Source of the DNA: Nectonema munidae
Lineage: Eukaryota; Nematomorpha; Nectonematoida; Nectonematidae
Direction of reading: 5' to 3'
DNA: 64,000 bases
NCBI GenBank assembly: GCA_030549495.1
Contig: JAUIRK010001051.1
Location: forward strand, 868,001-932,000
The notes under the pieces are model-generated. The model had not been told where the DNA came from. It ran no database searches and saw nothing but the letters and a program-made list of their open reading frames with translations. The stretch's first letter is position 1, and every line of letters starts with the position of its first letter. Positions 44,630 to 56,979 of this stretch are shown in pieces. A program made the translations under genes and the position numbers.

Positions 44630-47600
44630 CTAAAAAAAGACAGTTATAAAGAAATTTTAAAACGGAAGCATAAATATTAATTTTTTTCCATTCGTCTCTA
44701 AAAGAATCGATACAAATTCAGCATTTGAAAAACTCGTACAAAGGTTTAATAAAGAATATTTGTGCATTTACTAGAAATAGAGAAAAAGAAAATACATTAT
44801 ACAAATGGGATAAACATAAAAGAGAAGCATTTTGGTGAACAAATAAAAAGCTTCAAGTAAACGCGTATGTCAATCATTGTTTGGATAAATAAAGAATATA
44901 TGCATTCACAATAGAAGAAAACAAATGAGTATGAAAAATTACTTGTGATTTTGGTATTTTACAAACTGACAAGTTTCGGTAATTGAAGTGTTTGGAAATG
45001 TCTAAAGATAAAATATTTAAATTAAATATTTTATTTTTATTTTCTTTTTTTTAAATATTGCTAGGTAGACTTTATACTAGTCGTTAGTCGACCGCTTCCC
45101 AATTGAGGTTTGGAAGACATTTTCCAAATTGAGTTTTCAAAGGATTTTTGAATGTGATAAAAAGAATATAAAACTAAATCCGATTATACTAGAGAGTTTC
45201 AATAGATAATAAAAATATACGATAGCTTAAATGAATTTAAATTTCTATTTTGGACGCATATCATGAACTTTTAGATTGGTAGCTATTATACTGTTATGTA
45301 CCAGACTCCTTTATGCTTGTTCAAGGTTTAATTTCAAAGCCTACTTCAACTCACACAATATTCTATTGTTTTATGTGTATATAAATAAATTTTATGAAAA
45401 TATTAAAAAAAAAAGCAACGCGCATTAAATCTGCTTTTTTGTCAAAAGATTTTTTTAAAACAATTTGTAAACAATGAACAATATTTGTTGTTGTTGTTGT
45501 TTTAAAAATTAAGTTAGGTAAAAGACTAAGTCACCCTTATCCGTTTGCACTTCATTTCCCAATACCGATCTAACGGCCCAATCAGAAATTTGTGATAGAC
45601 ACACTGATTATATTTAATCCAAAAAAACTACAATAAAAAATCGCATAAAAATCATGTAATCAGAAGTAATTATAATCCCAGTGTATATTGTTATAGCGAA
45701 CCTGCTGCAAGAGATTTCTTATGGAAAAATTGGCGTTTATTCGATCAATTGTAAAATGATAATGTTCGTTTAATAACGCTTTGAGGACCAAAATTTTTAG
45801 ATTATTCCATGCTTTACTTTTCAATGGAGTTTTATATACGTAAGGCGGGCGATTTTAATTGTTTGGACACTGATGTCACACTGGTCCTCAAACGGTTAAG
45901 GATGTTTCCAAATGATATAGGAATCCTATATATTCATTTTGTTACATCTATTTTGGTCATTACGTAGATTTGTTTATTACAATCAAAACATCGATATCAT
46001 TTCTGTGATTCAAATGGTTTGAAAACACGGTTCTCTGCATCCAAAAAATCGTTTTAAGCTGGATTTTGTATGTGTAGGCTTTGATCTATCTCAAATCAAA
46101 TAATTCGAAGCGACTCCGATATAAAAGAATTTTACTGTAATTGCTATTGAAAAATTGAAACCAATCTATGAACATCTATGTTTAATTATCAAAGTAAACA
46201 TAAGGAAGTGAAAACGAGAAAAAGTAAAAATGACTGCGTTGGGCTTTTCAGTACTAAAATGGAAAATAATAAAGAAAAGTCTTTTTAATCATTGATTATT
46301 ATTATTATGAGTATAAAAACGGAAATAAAACAAAATATCAGAAAAATTTTAATTTTTTTTCCAACATTCCGATGTATTTTTATGTTTTTAACTATTTGTA
46401 GTGTTTCAGAGGAAGAGAAGACTTTTATTAAGCAACAAAAATCGGGCTAAATGTAGCAGGAATTTATATCCATATCCATATATATAATGGGTTAAGACCA
46501 TAAATTATATCAATAATACTAGAATGAAAAATAAAAAAAGGTTTCCTAAAAAATCATTTTTATTCCAAATTTATTGAAATAAGCACTATTTTTAATTTAT
46601 TGGAAAAAATAAAGATTTTGAAAAGTTCTAAATAAATGAAAGAAATGCCAAGCTAAGTTTGACATTGTGAGATCCAGATTTTCTGTAATTGGACTAAATT
46701 CCTAAATATTGAAAAACACCTTTTATCGGTTGGCGTAGTTGTTCTAAGTGCATATTGGATATTTAAAAAATAAATGATTGTTATATACGAGGACTCAATC
46801 TATGATTTAGTAGAGCATAATGGTTTTGATGAAAGGACATTTTTGTGTATCTAATCTGCTCTTAGTACGGGTTGGAAATTACCCAATAAAAACAGGGTTT
46901 TTTCAATAAATTGTCTAACGTAAAAAAGAACTTTAGATATTTACCTGTATATAAGATAACTTTCATTTCACACAAAAATTTGTAACAAAATTTAATACAA
47001 GAAATATTTTTCTTGGCGTAAATGTGAAAAATTGCAGCAAAATGGTCGCTTTATTCCAACAAAAAAAGAACCAATCAAAATCCTTTAAAGGTTTAAAATT
47101 TTTGTATATGCATATTTTGTTAGAAGGTTATTTGATTAGACATTGTGGATCTTGAGCTAAAATTTTCAAATTTTCCTCACATATGTCAAAACACAAAGAA
47201 AAGGCTACAAAACATGTAAAAGCTCACCAATTTTTTAAAAATAATAGAACTTTTTATTTTTTTTTTAAATTATAAAAATAATTAATATCTATACTAAGGC
47301 TTGGATACAATTATTCATTGATATTTTACAAAAATTAAGAAAAATTTAAGTCACTCAACTTCAAAATCCAAATTTATTACCCAAGCTATAATTTAATTCA
47401 TATTAGGCTAAAAAAATTAAAGTAATAACGATACTCTTCAGCACGCAATGATCCTTAAATTTAGAAATAAAATTTTTGACAGATATGCCCATTGAGGTGA
47501 AATAATTATAACAAATATAAAAAATTGGACACTTAATTGTTGATTTTTGCCAACTAGTTTCGGAGTATAAACGAATATATACAAAATGATCTTAAAAATT

Positions 47601-48020
47601 GATCCTTAAATTGCTTGCTGGAGATTAACAGAGATTCATTCAGAAATTATCATTCTGTTAATTTTCTTTAACTTATCTCTGAGCTAAGAATTACGGTTTA
47701 TTTAATGTTCTAACGTTTTTCATGTGAAAAATCATACTAGTACTGTGTTGTTGTTGGCCTTCACTGGCAGATATCTTGTTATAGCCATAACAGTGGCGAC
47801 CGAGTCGCTTTGGTTGGAACCAGGAGAGATGTGTGTGTACTAGTACATATTTTGTTTAGTGCATTTTGTTTTGAAGAAAAATGGTATTTGCAAAATCGAT
47901 TAGATGAAATAGAAGAAAAGAATTATAAAAAATTTACAGAAGGATCGCAGGTTGTAGCATTTTTGGAAAAATGATTCAATTTTCCATTTGAAATCTTCAA
48001 AATTTTGTAAATAGGTTTAC
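44630..48020 (-). other. SLC44 intron(s); extracellular-loop exon not found
   Basis: The exon ending at 48021 leaves phase 1 but the one starting at 44629 expects phase 2, so at least one exon (the variable, Cys-containing loop of CTLs) is missing from my reading. A GTT microsatellite lies at 45488-45500. No transposon was recognised. Confidence 0.5.
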
Positions 48021-48130
48021 TCGACGAAGCTAAATATAGTGTAATGGAGCTAACAAAGAATAGGGCTATCAAGAAAGCAATAAATGGAAGAAAAGGAGAA
48101 AATAGCGTTGACAGCATCGAGGTAACAGCT
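48021..48130 (-). CDS. SLC44/CTL exon: SKAVG-type loop and transmembrane helix
   Basis: Acceptor TTATTTTCAG, donor GTAAACC. A completes Arg with the previous exon, then 36 codons AVTSMLSTLFSPFLPFIAFL and IALFFVSSITLYLASS plus A. CTLs read KEASKAVG-MMSTLFYPLVTFVLL...YWA.TALYLATSG here. Confidence 0.92.
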
Positions 48131-48651
48131 CTGAAAATAAAAAAAGATTTAAAAAAGTATGATCATGCTCGATGTCATGACCTTTAAATTTATCACAAGA
48201 AGATTCGTGTTCTCGCTATTCTGATTCTTATGAAATTTTTACCTTTAAAAAATTGTGGATTTAATTACGAGAATTCGCAGAAAAGAATTAAAAATAACGA
48301 CATATAAATCAGAGCCAATGAATGGCTTTTCTTCAAAAAAGTTAAATGATCTCCTGACTTAGGAAGTGAAAGTACGATTTAGGGACCTTAAAGACTCAGC
48401 TGGACATTTCGCTCGGTCAAAAGAACAAATAACTGATATATTAGGAATGGCTTAATTGAAATAAATAGTTGTAATTTGCTGTGATTACCACAAAGAAAGC
48501 CAACTTTTTTTGTAAGTAAAAAGGCAGTGAAAGTTAGCAAAGACAAAAATAAAACCATTTTAAAAGTTTGCTATAAAACCGATGCAAAACTTAATTTTAC
48601 TTTAAAAAATTGAGACTTAATATTTTGTGTATTAAAAGTAGAACGCAATTC

Positions 48652-48720
48652 TAAAGCCTCCTTTCCTCATCGTTCGTTACAAGAGGAGCAATTGTGTCTT
48701 TTCGTTGAAAACCGACCTTA
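48652..48720 (+). repeat. tRNA-derived SINE family A, 3' fragment
   Basis: AAGCCTCCTTTCCTCATCGT, TCGTTACAAG, GGAGCAATTGTGTCTT and CGTTGAAAAC correspond to the second half of family A. The tRNA-like head is absent. Confidence 0.55.
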
Positions 48721-49349
48721 AATCCTTTAAAATATTTAAATCTAAAAACATTGGCACCTGAAAATATTTCTTTCTAACTAAAATTTTTTTTTCAAAGTAA
48801 TAGAAAGTATTTGTAATTGAGTAATTTAATGTGTATTTAAATCCAGCACAAAAATGTCATGTAATTTCAAATATATTTAAATGAGATCTGATATCCCCTT
48901 ATTTATAGGATATAGACTATAGAGGTACTAGCATAGGTTAAAGTGAAAGTTATACAACTTAAGCACAATTGTATATTATTATGATGAATTATAATAAAAT
49001 TACATGATAAATTATAATGAAAAATTCTGACCTCCTTAAAAAAGTTATGTAAATATTTTTATACTGTTTTTCCTCTGTGCTTTCAGCACAAAGTAATTAA
49101 CATCTGTCAATCTAATTTTTACTTTGATGTGATTGGTGGAAAATTTAGAGATGCCTGACACAAACAGTTTGAATGAGTATTTATAATTTATCAAAGGCTA
49201 AAATATAATATGATGTGTAAAGAGAGAGACAAGAAACTAGCAAAGTTAAAAAGAAAGGCTCACTCACTGAACCCCTTAGGATCAAGGCACCTCCGATTAA
49301 AAGACGAAGGAGTCTTAAATCAAGATAAAAATCTTTTAGATGAGTTTAC

Positions 49350-49449
49350 CTACTTGATTCTTTGATGAGCGCAATTGCGAGCTTTATTCTCTTGAGGAAG
49401 ATAAAGAACAAGAGGAGAAGAATGAAAAGCAAAATGGATAATGCGATGC
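49350..49449 (-). CDS. SLC44/CTL exon: transmembrane helix and RIKLAIALIKE motif
   Basis: Acceptor TTTTATTATTCAG, donor GTAAACTC. Two bases, 32 codons IALSILLFILLLLFFIFLKR and IKLAIALIKESS, then AG. Matches the CTL signature VLEAILLLVLIFLRQRIRIAIALLKEASKAVG and joins in phase to the next exon (S-R-AVTSMLST). Confidence 0.93.
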
Positions 49450-49651
49450 CTGAATAATAAAAAAATTTAATGTAAAGAGACATTCAATTATTTATTTAAA
49501 AGAAAAAATTAACTCATAAGATTAGTGCGTAAATACACAACCTACATATAGAAGTCGAATTCATTGAATTATTGAGGAAGACTTATAAAAAGCTACAAGC
49601 ATAGTGATGGCAAAAACTGAAAAATTGAAGAGTACCAAATTTAAGGAAATC

Positions 49652-49885
49652 TATAAAAAGATTTATGTTTGGAAAAAAGGCGTATCCGTACAAAAAAAGA
49701 AATGAAAAAATTGATGAACGTGAGGATTACTCTTAGGCATCACACTTAGAGAGGCATTAGATGGAGCAATCACAAATATATAAAAAGATTTATCTTTGGA
49801 AAAAAGGCGTATCCGTACAAAAAAAGAAATGGAAAAATTGATGAACGTGAGGATTACTCTTAGGCATCACACTTAGAGAGGCATC
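49652..49885. repeat. Tandem duplication, about 107-bp units at 127-bp period
   Basis: Unit 1 (49652-49758) and unit 2 (49779-49885) share TATAAAAAGATTTAT, GGAAAAAAGGCGTATCCGTA, GATGAACGTGAGGATTACTC and TTAGGCATCACACTTAGAGA with only a few differences, separated by 20 bases (TAGATGGAGCAATCACAAA-like). Recent. Confidence 0.9.
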
Positions 49886-50269
49886 AAGAATATTCCAGAC
49901 GTTTTAGTAGTCCAGTCAATTTGATTAACACAAACTTTTTATTCAAAAATACAGTGCCAATTTTAAAAATTAGTTTAAACATAACTAATTCACATTAAAC
50001 CAATAAGAGTAAAAAATGAATTATTCTTTGAAAATAAGTACAATTTGATCAAATAAATTTAGTTTTTGGTCTAACGAACTTTTTCAGAAAAATTTATAGC
50101 TAAAATCTTCTCGATTCCATTAAAAAATATCTTCCTACTTAAATACATATCACTTTGTTAATATTGAAAGTGTTTGCAAATAAATTTCTCTATAAATTTG
50201 CTTTCCTTTAAATGTTTCAAGGAAATTAAGAAAATATTCTAAAATTTATGCTAGGCCATGTTATAAAAA

Positions 50270-50460
50270 GAGACAGATGAGGAGGCAAGCAAGCAAGCTT
50301 TGAAGTTTGAGGTTGATAGCAAGCGTAAAAAAGGGCATCCAAAATTAACTTGGAAAAGTTAAAGAACTGGGGATGAAGGAAGCAGATGCGCTTGCTAGAA
50401 AGAAGTGGAGATTACCTTGCAAAAATGGAAACTTCTGACATAAATAAATGATTGATTGCT
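50270..50460 (+). pseudogene. RTE-like LINE tail relic
   Basis: A plus frame gives EVDSKRKKGHPKLTWKS, then remnants of ELGMKEADALARKKWR (cf. RTE end: RGRPKLTW...V..DM..LGL...DA.DR.KWR). Short, frameshifted. Confidence 0.55.
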
Positions 50461-50581
50461 AACGATGATAGAACAGATGAACAGACAACTATGACCTAAA
50501 GATGATTATAACACTTTCCACCAATAAATAGAAGCTGCTAAAAAAGTAAATATTTCAAAGTTTGAGGACAATACTCTAGAA

Positions 50582-51002
50582 CAGTGGTTTTCAACATTTG
50601 TTTACCCATGGACCCCTTTTCTCTTCTTTATTTCTTAGTGGACCGCTTCATAAAAAAAATTTTATTTTAATATTTTTCACTAATAAAATTTTAAGATTAT
50701 GATAAAGAAAAGGGTATATAATAAAAATTCTGAAAGCAAATTTAATGCAAGTCAATTATAATACAATCAATAATAAATAATATTTAAGTAGAAATAAATA
50801 GTGAAACTCAATCTAACTAATAATCTAGCTTAGGGTTACGTTAATCTAACTTTTTATAATAAAAAGTGTTATGAGCTGGGTTTCTTCATGGACCACCAAA
50901 ATATCATTGTGGACCCCCAATTTAAAATATTTCGCCTGTGGACCCCCTGAATTACTATATGGACTCCCTAGGGTCCATGTGGACCCCGGTTGAGAAGCGC
51001 TG
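50582..51002. mobile_element. hAT-like MITE, 421 bp
   Basis: Starts CAGTGGTTTTCAAC and ends GTTGAGAAGCGCTG, which reversed reads CAGCGCTTCTCAAC: imperfect 14-bp terminal inverted repeats of the CAGTGGTTCTCAAC hAT type. Repeated GTGGACCCC or TGGACC blocks occur near both ends. Flanks CTCTAGAA and CTAGAAAA share CTAGAA, an imperfect target-site duplication. Confidence 0.7.
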
Positions 51003-51580
51003 CTAGAAAATGAAGTAGATACCAGATTGAATGCCAGATCATTACTCTTTAAACAAGCGGATTACAAAAAAGGAGTCAGGGCAGTTGGAAATATTAAAAG
51101 GATATACCGGATTCGGTTTTTAAAAAATTTACCCGTGCAGTCGTATTTTTTAGTATTTAAATAATTTTTTGTAAGTATTTTAACAAAAAAAGGTCTTTAG
51201 TCGAATTTGGAAGTAAATTTTGGGTTAACATATCTAAAAATTTTCTGTCCAAATCTTTAACTGTGGTTACAAATATTCTTGATTTGTTAAAAATCTTAAA
51301 AAACTTTGAGGAGAAAAGTCTGGAAAGTATAAGTTTAGATTTAAGATCAATTAAAAAAAAATTATAAAAATAGAATTAAATCAGAAAACAAGTTTCATTG
51401 CAAATACGAAAAGTAAAATTTGATTAAAAAACGTTACCGCAATAGAGCCAAAACTTGGAATTTTCAGAGAAAAAATGATTTAGAAGCAAAATTTTTTGAA
51501 TTTCTTCATAAGCAACTGTTTCACTTTTGCGAAAGTAAAAGGAAAAAGAAAAGAACACGACTATAAAAAATAAACATGAT

Positions 51581-54480
51581 ATGATGATTAAAAAAGATTT
51601 TTGCAAACCCCTTCCGTTTTCTCCCCCCTTCCTGCCCTCGTTTCGTTTCCACTCCCGCCTCCCGGTCCCCACCACTCTTCGCATCTCCCCGCCGAGAAGG
51701 TGGCTCGCTCTCGACAGATGCCGCCTGGAAGTGTACCTAATGCAGTTAACTAAGCCTGAATCCGCCGATCCTGCGCCCGCTCCGATACCCATTGAGGTTA
51801 AGCAAGAAGCGATGCAAATCCCGTCTTCTACCAGGTACCAGCCTATGGAGTTGGCAAGAAAAAGGATTGAGGCCTTTCAACTATCACTGCCGCCTCAGCA
51901 AAGGAACGCAAAGGATAACGTCATACTCGCGCTTTTCAGGATCATGGAGAGGAACTTGGACGTTCTAACTCCAGCCGACCTCCGTGAAGTCAACACTCTT
52001 GCCACCACGGCGTGCCTAGCTACCCAATGTAGTTGGGAGCAGGCCGCCAGGCAGATGAATATGTCCACGATGTCGGATTTGGGCATACCTGTGCCTGATG
52101 TGCTACCGCCAAGACAGCCCTTTCGTTCGACCGGTGCAGCCACGCAACAAAAGGCAGCGGGGAGATTCCAGGGCAGAAGAAGTAAGGATTTTTGAAGTCC
52201 TCAAGATGTTGTAACATCTGTGGGCAGGGCAGCAGAGTGCGCTGATAGGGAAGTCCTCGCTGATATCTCTAATGTCTACGAGGCCAGGGATCCGCCTATG
52301 GTGGCCTTCCCTGACAGGGTTATTGAAAGCGCTCTCGACGAGATGGAACTGGAACAGGTTGGCTCTCCGAGTCAGGACTCTCAACTCCTGATCTCACCTG
52401 ATCCTATAGCAGACGAGGTCCCAACCACGACTGCCGAAAGTTACTCGCCAGATTCGTTCAATTTAGATGTGTTGGACGCCGAGCTGAACCCATTGCAGGT
52501 TAATACTGCAGCAATAGAAGGTGCGCTACTCAGTATTACTGAGTTCCCGTTCAGTGTGGAGACACTGGAGGGACCTGCGCCAACACCCGATCTCAACAGA
52601 TATCGATTACTGCCGACCTCTGAAGATACCATGGATGATTTTCAGATCTCACCCTCACCCAACTCAACACGCTCTCTGGTCACTATACCACAAGACTTAA
52701 TGGAAAGTCTCCTGGTTGGAACGTTTGGGGAGGTAAATCATTATTGGAGGATGTGATGGGAATGAAGGAAGAACAAGAGGTAAAGGACAAATCGTTATTG
52801 GCCATCGAACAGGACACCACCGAATTGGTCAACAGCATCCTCAGGGACGATCTACGAGATGATGTGGGTCTAAAGACTGTGATAGATCTAAAGTATCTCG
52901 ACAAGAAAAGGGACTGGGCGCCGGCTACATGGCGAAATATTTATGGACAAATATTATCTACGGAAGATCGAAAGGAGGGAGAACTGGGAGGAGAAGATGA
53001 GAGGGAGGGAAAGAAGAAACGGATGATGAAGAGCGAAATACTACTCCACTACACCATCACTGGCAGACGAGTCCCCCATCTCTTGCTTCAAGCTAGAACA
53101 TTCTCGCGCTCATGAGGTCCTGAATAGAAGAGAACTCCTAAAGAGAAACTTGAGGATGGGGGGGAGGCGATGGTTGAAAGACAAGAAAGAACGAATCCTT
53201 CAATATGGCTACACCCGAATATATCGGGAAGAAGTTTGGAGTGTTCAGCAGGAGGATGCAACCGCATCCAGCCCAAGTCTCATTCATGGTGCGCAAAGTT
53301 CTACCACTGTTGCTCAAGCTGGACGTAATCCAAAGAACTTCAGTAAAGCCAAAGATAGTATCATCGGTCTTTCTCATTCCCAAGAAAGCCAATAAAGTCA
53401 GATTTATTCAAAATTTTGGGTTTTCCAAAGAATTGTTCAAATTGGAAAGACTCAGGCTCGACGGTGTCACTGGATTGGTAAGAACGAGCAAAGAATTCAA
53501 CTGGGCATGCAAAGTGGACGTCAGGTCCGCATTTTATGGAATCAGACTGCACACCTCATACCATTCACTCTTCGGGTTCATGATACAAGGTGACTATTAT
53601 TTGTTTAAAAGGTTACCGATGGGAGCCAACTTCGCTCCAGCAATTCTCCAGTACGTGCTCGGAAAGTTGATCAAAGTGTTTTTGGAAAGAAACCGAAGTT
53701 GTGAAATATCATTATATTTAGATGATATCTTAATCAAGGGCACCAGTTGGCACGCGACAAAGACGTTTACGGATGACTTCACCAAATACCTTCTGGAGGA
53801 ATGTAACGTTCAGATCAACAAGGACAAAAGTATTCTAACCCCCCAAAGTATCATAGAATATCTAGGGATCACGCTGAATCTCCAGACCAAAGCCTTACAA
53901 CTACTACCTAAGACAAAGGCAAGATGCTTAGAAGCTATGGAACTCATCAAGCAAAGCAACATCCCGAGTGTGTCCAGGCATGATCTCCTAGTAGCTGTGT
54001 CCTACCTAAACTATTACTTAGGCACAGTTACAGGATTGTTCAAGAATCTAGCCTGGGCTTACACAAAGGACTACTACAACAAGAAGGCAGCAGAGCTCTA
54101 CTGGTCCTTCATACAAAGGAAAATCCATCAGCAGTTCCCATTCCAAGATCCTATAAAGACACCAAACATGATATTCGTGGACGACACGGATTGATAGGGA
54201 TTTCACAGGATATGACATCTCGATTCCCTTCAAAAGAAAAAAAGATCCACTTCATGGAGACGCTTGTTTAGTCATAGCCCTGGTTGGAGTAAGAGACTGT
54301 ATGGTTGGTAGAAATGTCACTGAATTCGAGCGTGGCTCAATGGGGGTAGTAAGTCCTTAATCACGGATTTGTTCATCAAATTCATAAAGGAAAACTGCCC
54401 TCCCAGAGAGGGTTATAATTCTCTGAAGAACAGAGATTGGGTAGACAACCAGATAGGAAAATATAAATAACATTAGAAAT
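51581..54480 (+). mobile_element. Retroelement fossil with gag-like and pol (RT) parts, GC-richer than surroundings
   Basis: Parts in order: a Pro-rich, gag-like reading region (about 51581-53115) and a pol region with an RT (about 53205-54194) followed by RNase H-like remnants to about 54480. RT landmarks are VFLIPKKANKVRFI, KVDVRSAFY, RLPMGANFAP, LYLDDILI and IIEYLGITLN. The pattern lies between Ty3/Gypsy-like and DIRS-like RTs; I cannot place it more finely. It looks broken, with several breaks, and no integrase or tyrosine recombinase was recognised. Terminal repeats were not found, so the ends are approximate. It stands out as GC-rich, with long open stretches in an AT-rich intron, which suggests a fairly young fossil. 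It lies opposite to SLC44. Confidence 0.7.
53205..54194 (+). pseudogene. Reverse transcriptase region of the retroelement fossil
   Basis: Fingers and palm motifs of an LTR-kin RT in order: FLIPKK, RFIQNF, DVRSAFYGIRL, FKRLPMGANFAPAIL, LYLDDILIKG (the YxDD box as YLDD), INKDKSILTPQSIIEYLGIT, and a connection region with VSYLNYYLGTVTG. NMIFVDD near the end resembles the start of an RNase H fold. The SILTPQSIIEYLG and LQLLPKTK spacing is what suggests DIRS/Ngaro-like affinity, but Gypsy-like is not excluded. Confidence 0.75.
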
Positions 54481-55480
54481 CCTCACTTCTTTTTTTTAGA
54501 AAATATAGACTCCATTCCCTCCCACCCAGAAGTTTGAGAAGAATTTTAGTAATTATTATTTTTTTTTTCTCATTTATTTATTTAATTAATACAAAATGAA
54601 TTTTAAAAGGAATATAAAAAATTAAAAAGGAGGAGGTTAATTAAAAAGTTTAAATTGGGGGGAGGGGGGTGGGTTATGTTTTGGAAGAAGAGGAGGGGTT
54701 GGAGGTAAAATATTAATGTAGGTATATTTAATTTAGTTAAACACGTTAGGTTTCTATTTCATGTAAGACAGGCGGACAGTGTACACCATAAATTTCATTA
54801 TGCTTCAGATTGGTAGTGTGTTTTAATACCAAATACTTGTTATTTGTAACACTTTAGCGCATTCCTACCGACCATTCGGTAAGGACTAAATTACTTGAGT
54901 GTTTGAACACACTGGGTATCCGACTGGGTGTTTATTTTTTGGTGTAAAGGAAATCGATTGAGCTTACGCGTTCCGAGGATCAAAAAAAGCGCGAATGTGC
55001 TGAACCAAACCAGGAAACAGGCGATGCATCTGAGAAGTAGAATCCACGAGATAGAAATCAGCATTGCGATAACTAAGCCACTAAAACAAATGACAAACGT
55101 GAAGCTATTACTTATTAAGCCAACATTAACAGAGCTATGAAGTCAATACATTTGACAACAACAATAGCAATAGATTCGGACTCGCCCTCCATCACTTATG
55201 AAGGTGATGAAATTATGTGCGTTTCTTTGGTGAGAAGGTAAATGTAGCGACGGGTAATTTTATCGAGATGGCAGAGATTTGATGCAACATTTCCTTTGGC
55301 AAGTAAAGGATTTTAGATTATGTTAAAGTTAGGGTTCTAAATTCGGCAATGAAAAATTACAAGAGTAGATATGAATATTGTCTTGAGGCCGAATTGACTC
55401 TGAACGAATCTTTAGATGGTGTGAGTAGAAATAATAAGTATGAGAATCTCTTCAAATTGTGTCATAATAAATGATTGCTT
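54480..55480. other. Flank of the retroelement; unassigned open stretches
   Basis: A G-rich patch (54650-54710) is followed by short plus open stretches at 54928-55140 and about 55317-55470 (LDYVKVRVLNSAMKNYKSRY, EYCLEAELTLNESLDGVSRN). They look protein-like but match nothing I know. They may be parts of the retroelement, of another element, or of a host exon. Confidence 0.3.
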
Positions 55481-55802
55481 AAAGAAATTGACTAATGCTG
55501 TTTTATCAGAGCAAGTTACTCAAGTCAGAATTGATTAAACTTTTTCAACCAACATTTTGAAAGATAAAAGATGGACATTAAATTACTTGTATGGAATTAA
55601 GTAAATTTGTTTATTTAGGTTAGATTAATCTTATACTCAATATTTGCAACATATGTTTAAGCGTTTAACAGATCAAATAAATTGTACCATATATTGTGCA
55701 ACCATTATTAACATTTTTTCAGCAGGCTATAAAAAGTATAATGCACATAAATTAATCATACAAATTGCCCTAAAAAATTATTATTTACAATGTGAAGAGA
55801 TG

Positions 55803-55871
55803 CTGTAAATCAAGAAATTTTCGAGATTTTTGCGAAAATAAGAATATCCGAAAAAACTTCTCGATTTACAG
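55803..55871. repeat. Hairpin with 19-bp arms
   Basis: CTGTAAATCAAGAAATTTT and AAAACTTCTCGATTTACAG are reverse complements apart from two mismatches, with a 31-base loop. Possibly the core of a small MITE. Confidence 0.6.
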
Positions 55872-56612
55872 TACTTAAAATCTAATATCTTAAATGACGG
55901 TATTATTGTAGAAAATTTTATTCAGGATTTCGTTTCAAGTTTTTCCAATGTATGAAAGAGATTTGGGCAAAAAATTGTGAAATTTCTTTTCGAAGTGTAC
56001 TAAAAGAAATCACCCTCTAACACCTTCGGTATCTAAGCCAGACATCAAAACAAGAAATCGCCAACCTTTGCAATCTAACGGATCACTAATCTTGTGCTTA
56101 AAATTGTTTAACACCAGTCAATGAAAAAATGAAGACTTGATTATTTTTGTGAGGCCACATTTTAATTAAATTACCCAGTTAATATGAATAAAGACTCCTT
56201 TTTTAGTTATATATTCAAGATCATAGTTAAAGTAGACAAAATATTATATATATATATATATGAATACAATAAAACTTCAATAATACGTACAAGATTGGGA
56301 ACTCTATCGCTGTTTTTGCCTATTAAAATTTTTTCCTCAATATGGACATTAGTTTACAAGTGCCGAACCAATTTCTAAAAAAGCATCCAAACAAATAAAA
56401 TGTAATTAAATTTGATTAATTAAAAATTAAATTTTTAGTAACAAATTGGAATTAGTGCTAGGATTCGGTTTAGTGTTAGCGCAATCGTGCATACATACAT
56501 TTACGTATACATTATTTGATATAAGCTTTCCTATTTATTTGTAGTAATAGACGTCTGACACAAGAAACATCTAGACATACGAAAACATACTACACGCATA
56601 TTGACATTAGAC

Positions 56613-56979
56613 CAGGGGTGTCCAACACGCGGGCCGCAAAGAAAAATAAGTTTATTTCTTAAATTATATAAATATCAATTTTTATCAACAATGTCATTAT
56701 AAAAATTTTAAAGTTTGATCAATATATTATTATTATTATTATTATTATTATCATTTTTTAAAATCATCTATGAATTTGATCTTTTTTTTGATGAATTACT
56801 ATCTCTTTTTGAATATTAAAAATCAACCATATATTGACGATGTTTTCAATTTATGAGGCTCAAATAGACCAAATTATTCTTAAATTTTTGTCTGAATTTT
56901 TTTCAGAAATCAGATGCGGCCCAATCATGTCGAAAAATTTTGAAAATGGCCCACTAGTTGTATCAGTTGGACATCCCTG
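56613..56979. mobile_element. hAT MITE with perfect 8-bp target-site duplication
   Basis: Starts CAGGGGTGTCCAACACGCGG GCC and ends GGCC-CACTAGTTGTATCAGTT GGACATCCCTG, giving CAGGG-TGTCCAAC inverted ends with one mismatch and inner GGGCCGC/GCGGCCC blocks. The direct repeat CATTAGAC occurs at 56605-56612 and 56980-56987, an exact 8-bp duplication as hAT elements make. The interior is AT-rich with an ATT microsatellite (about 56726-56752). Non-coding, so non-autonomous. Confidence 0.9.

Noticed and set aside
47752-47850. Possible SINE or exon with GGCCTTCACTGGCAG
   Set aside because: No second copy in the window, no B box, and no SLC44-like frame.
49652-49885. CRISPR-like or satellite array
   Set aside because: Only two units; eukaryotic context; best explained as a simple tandem duplication.
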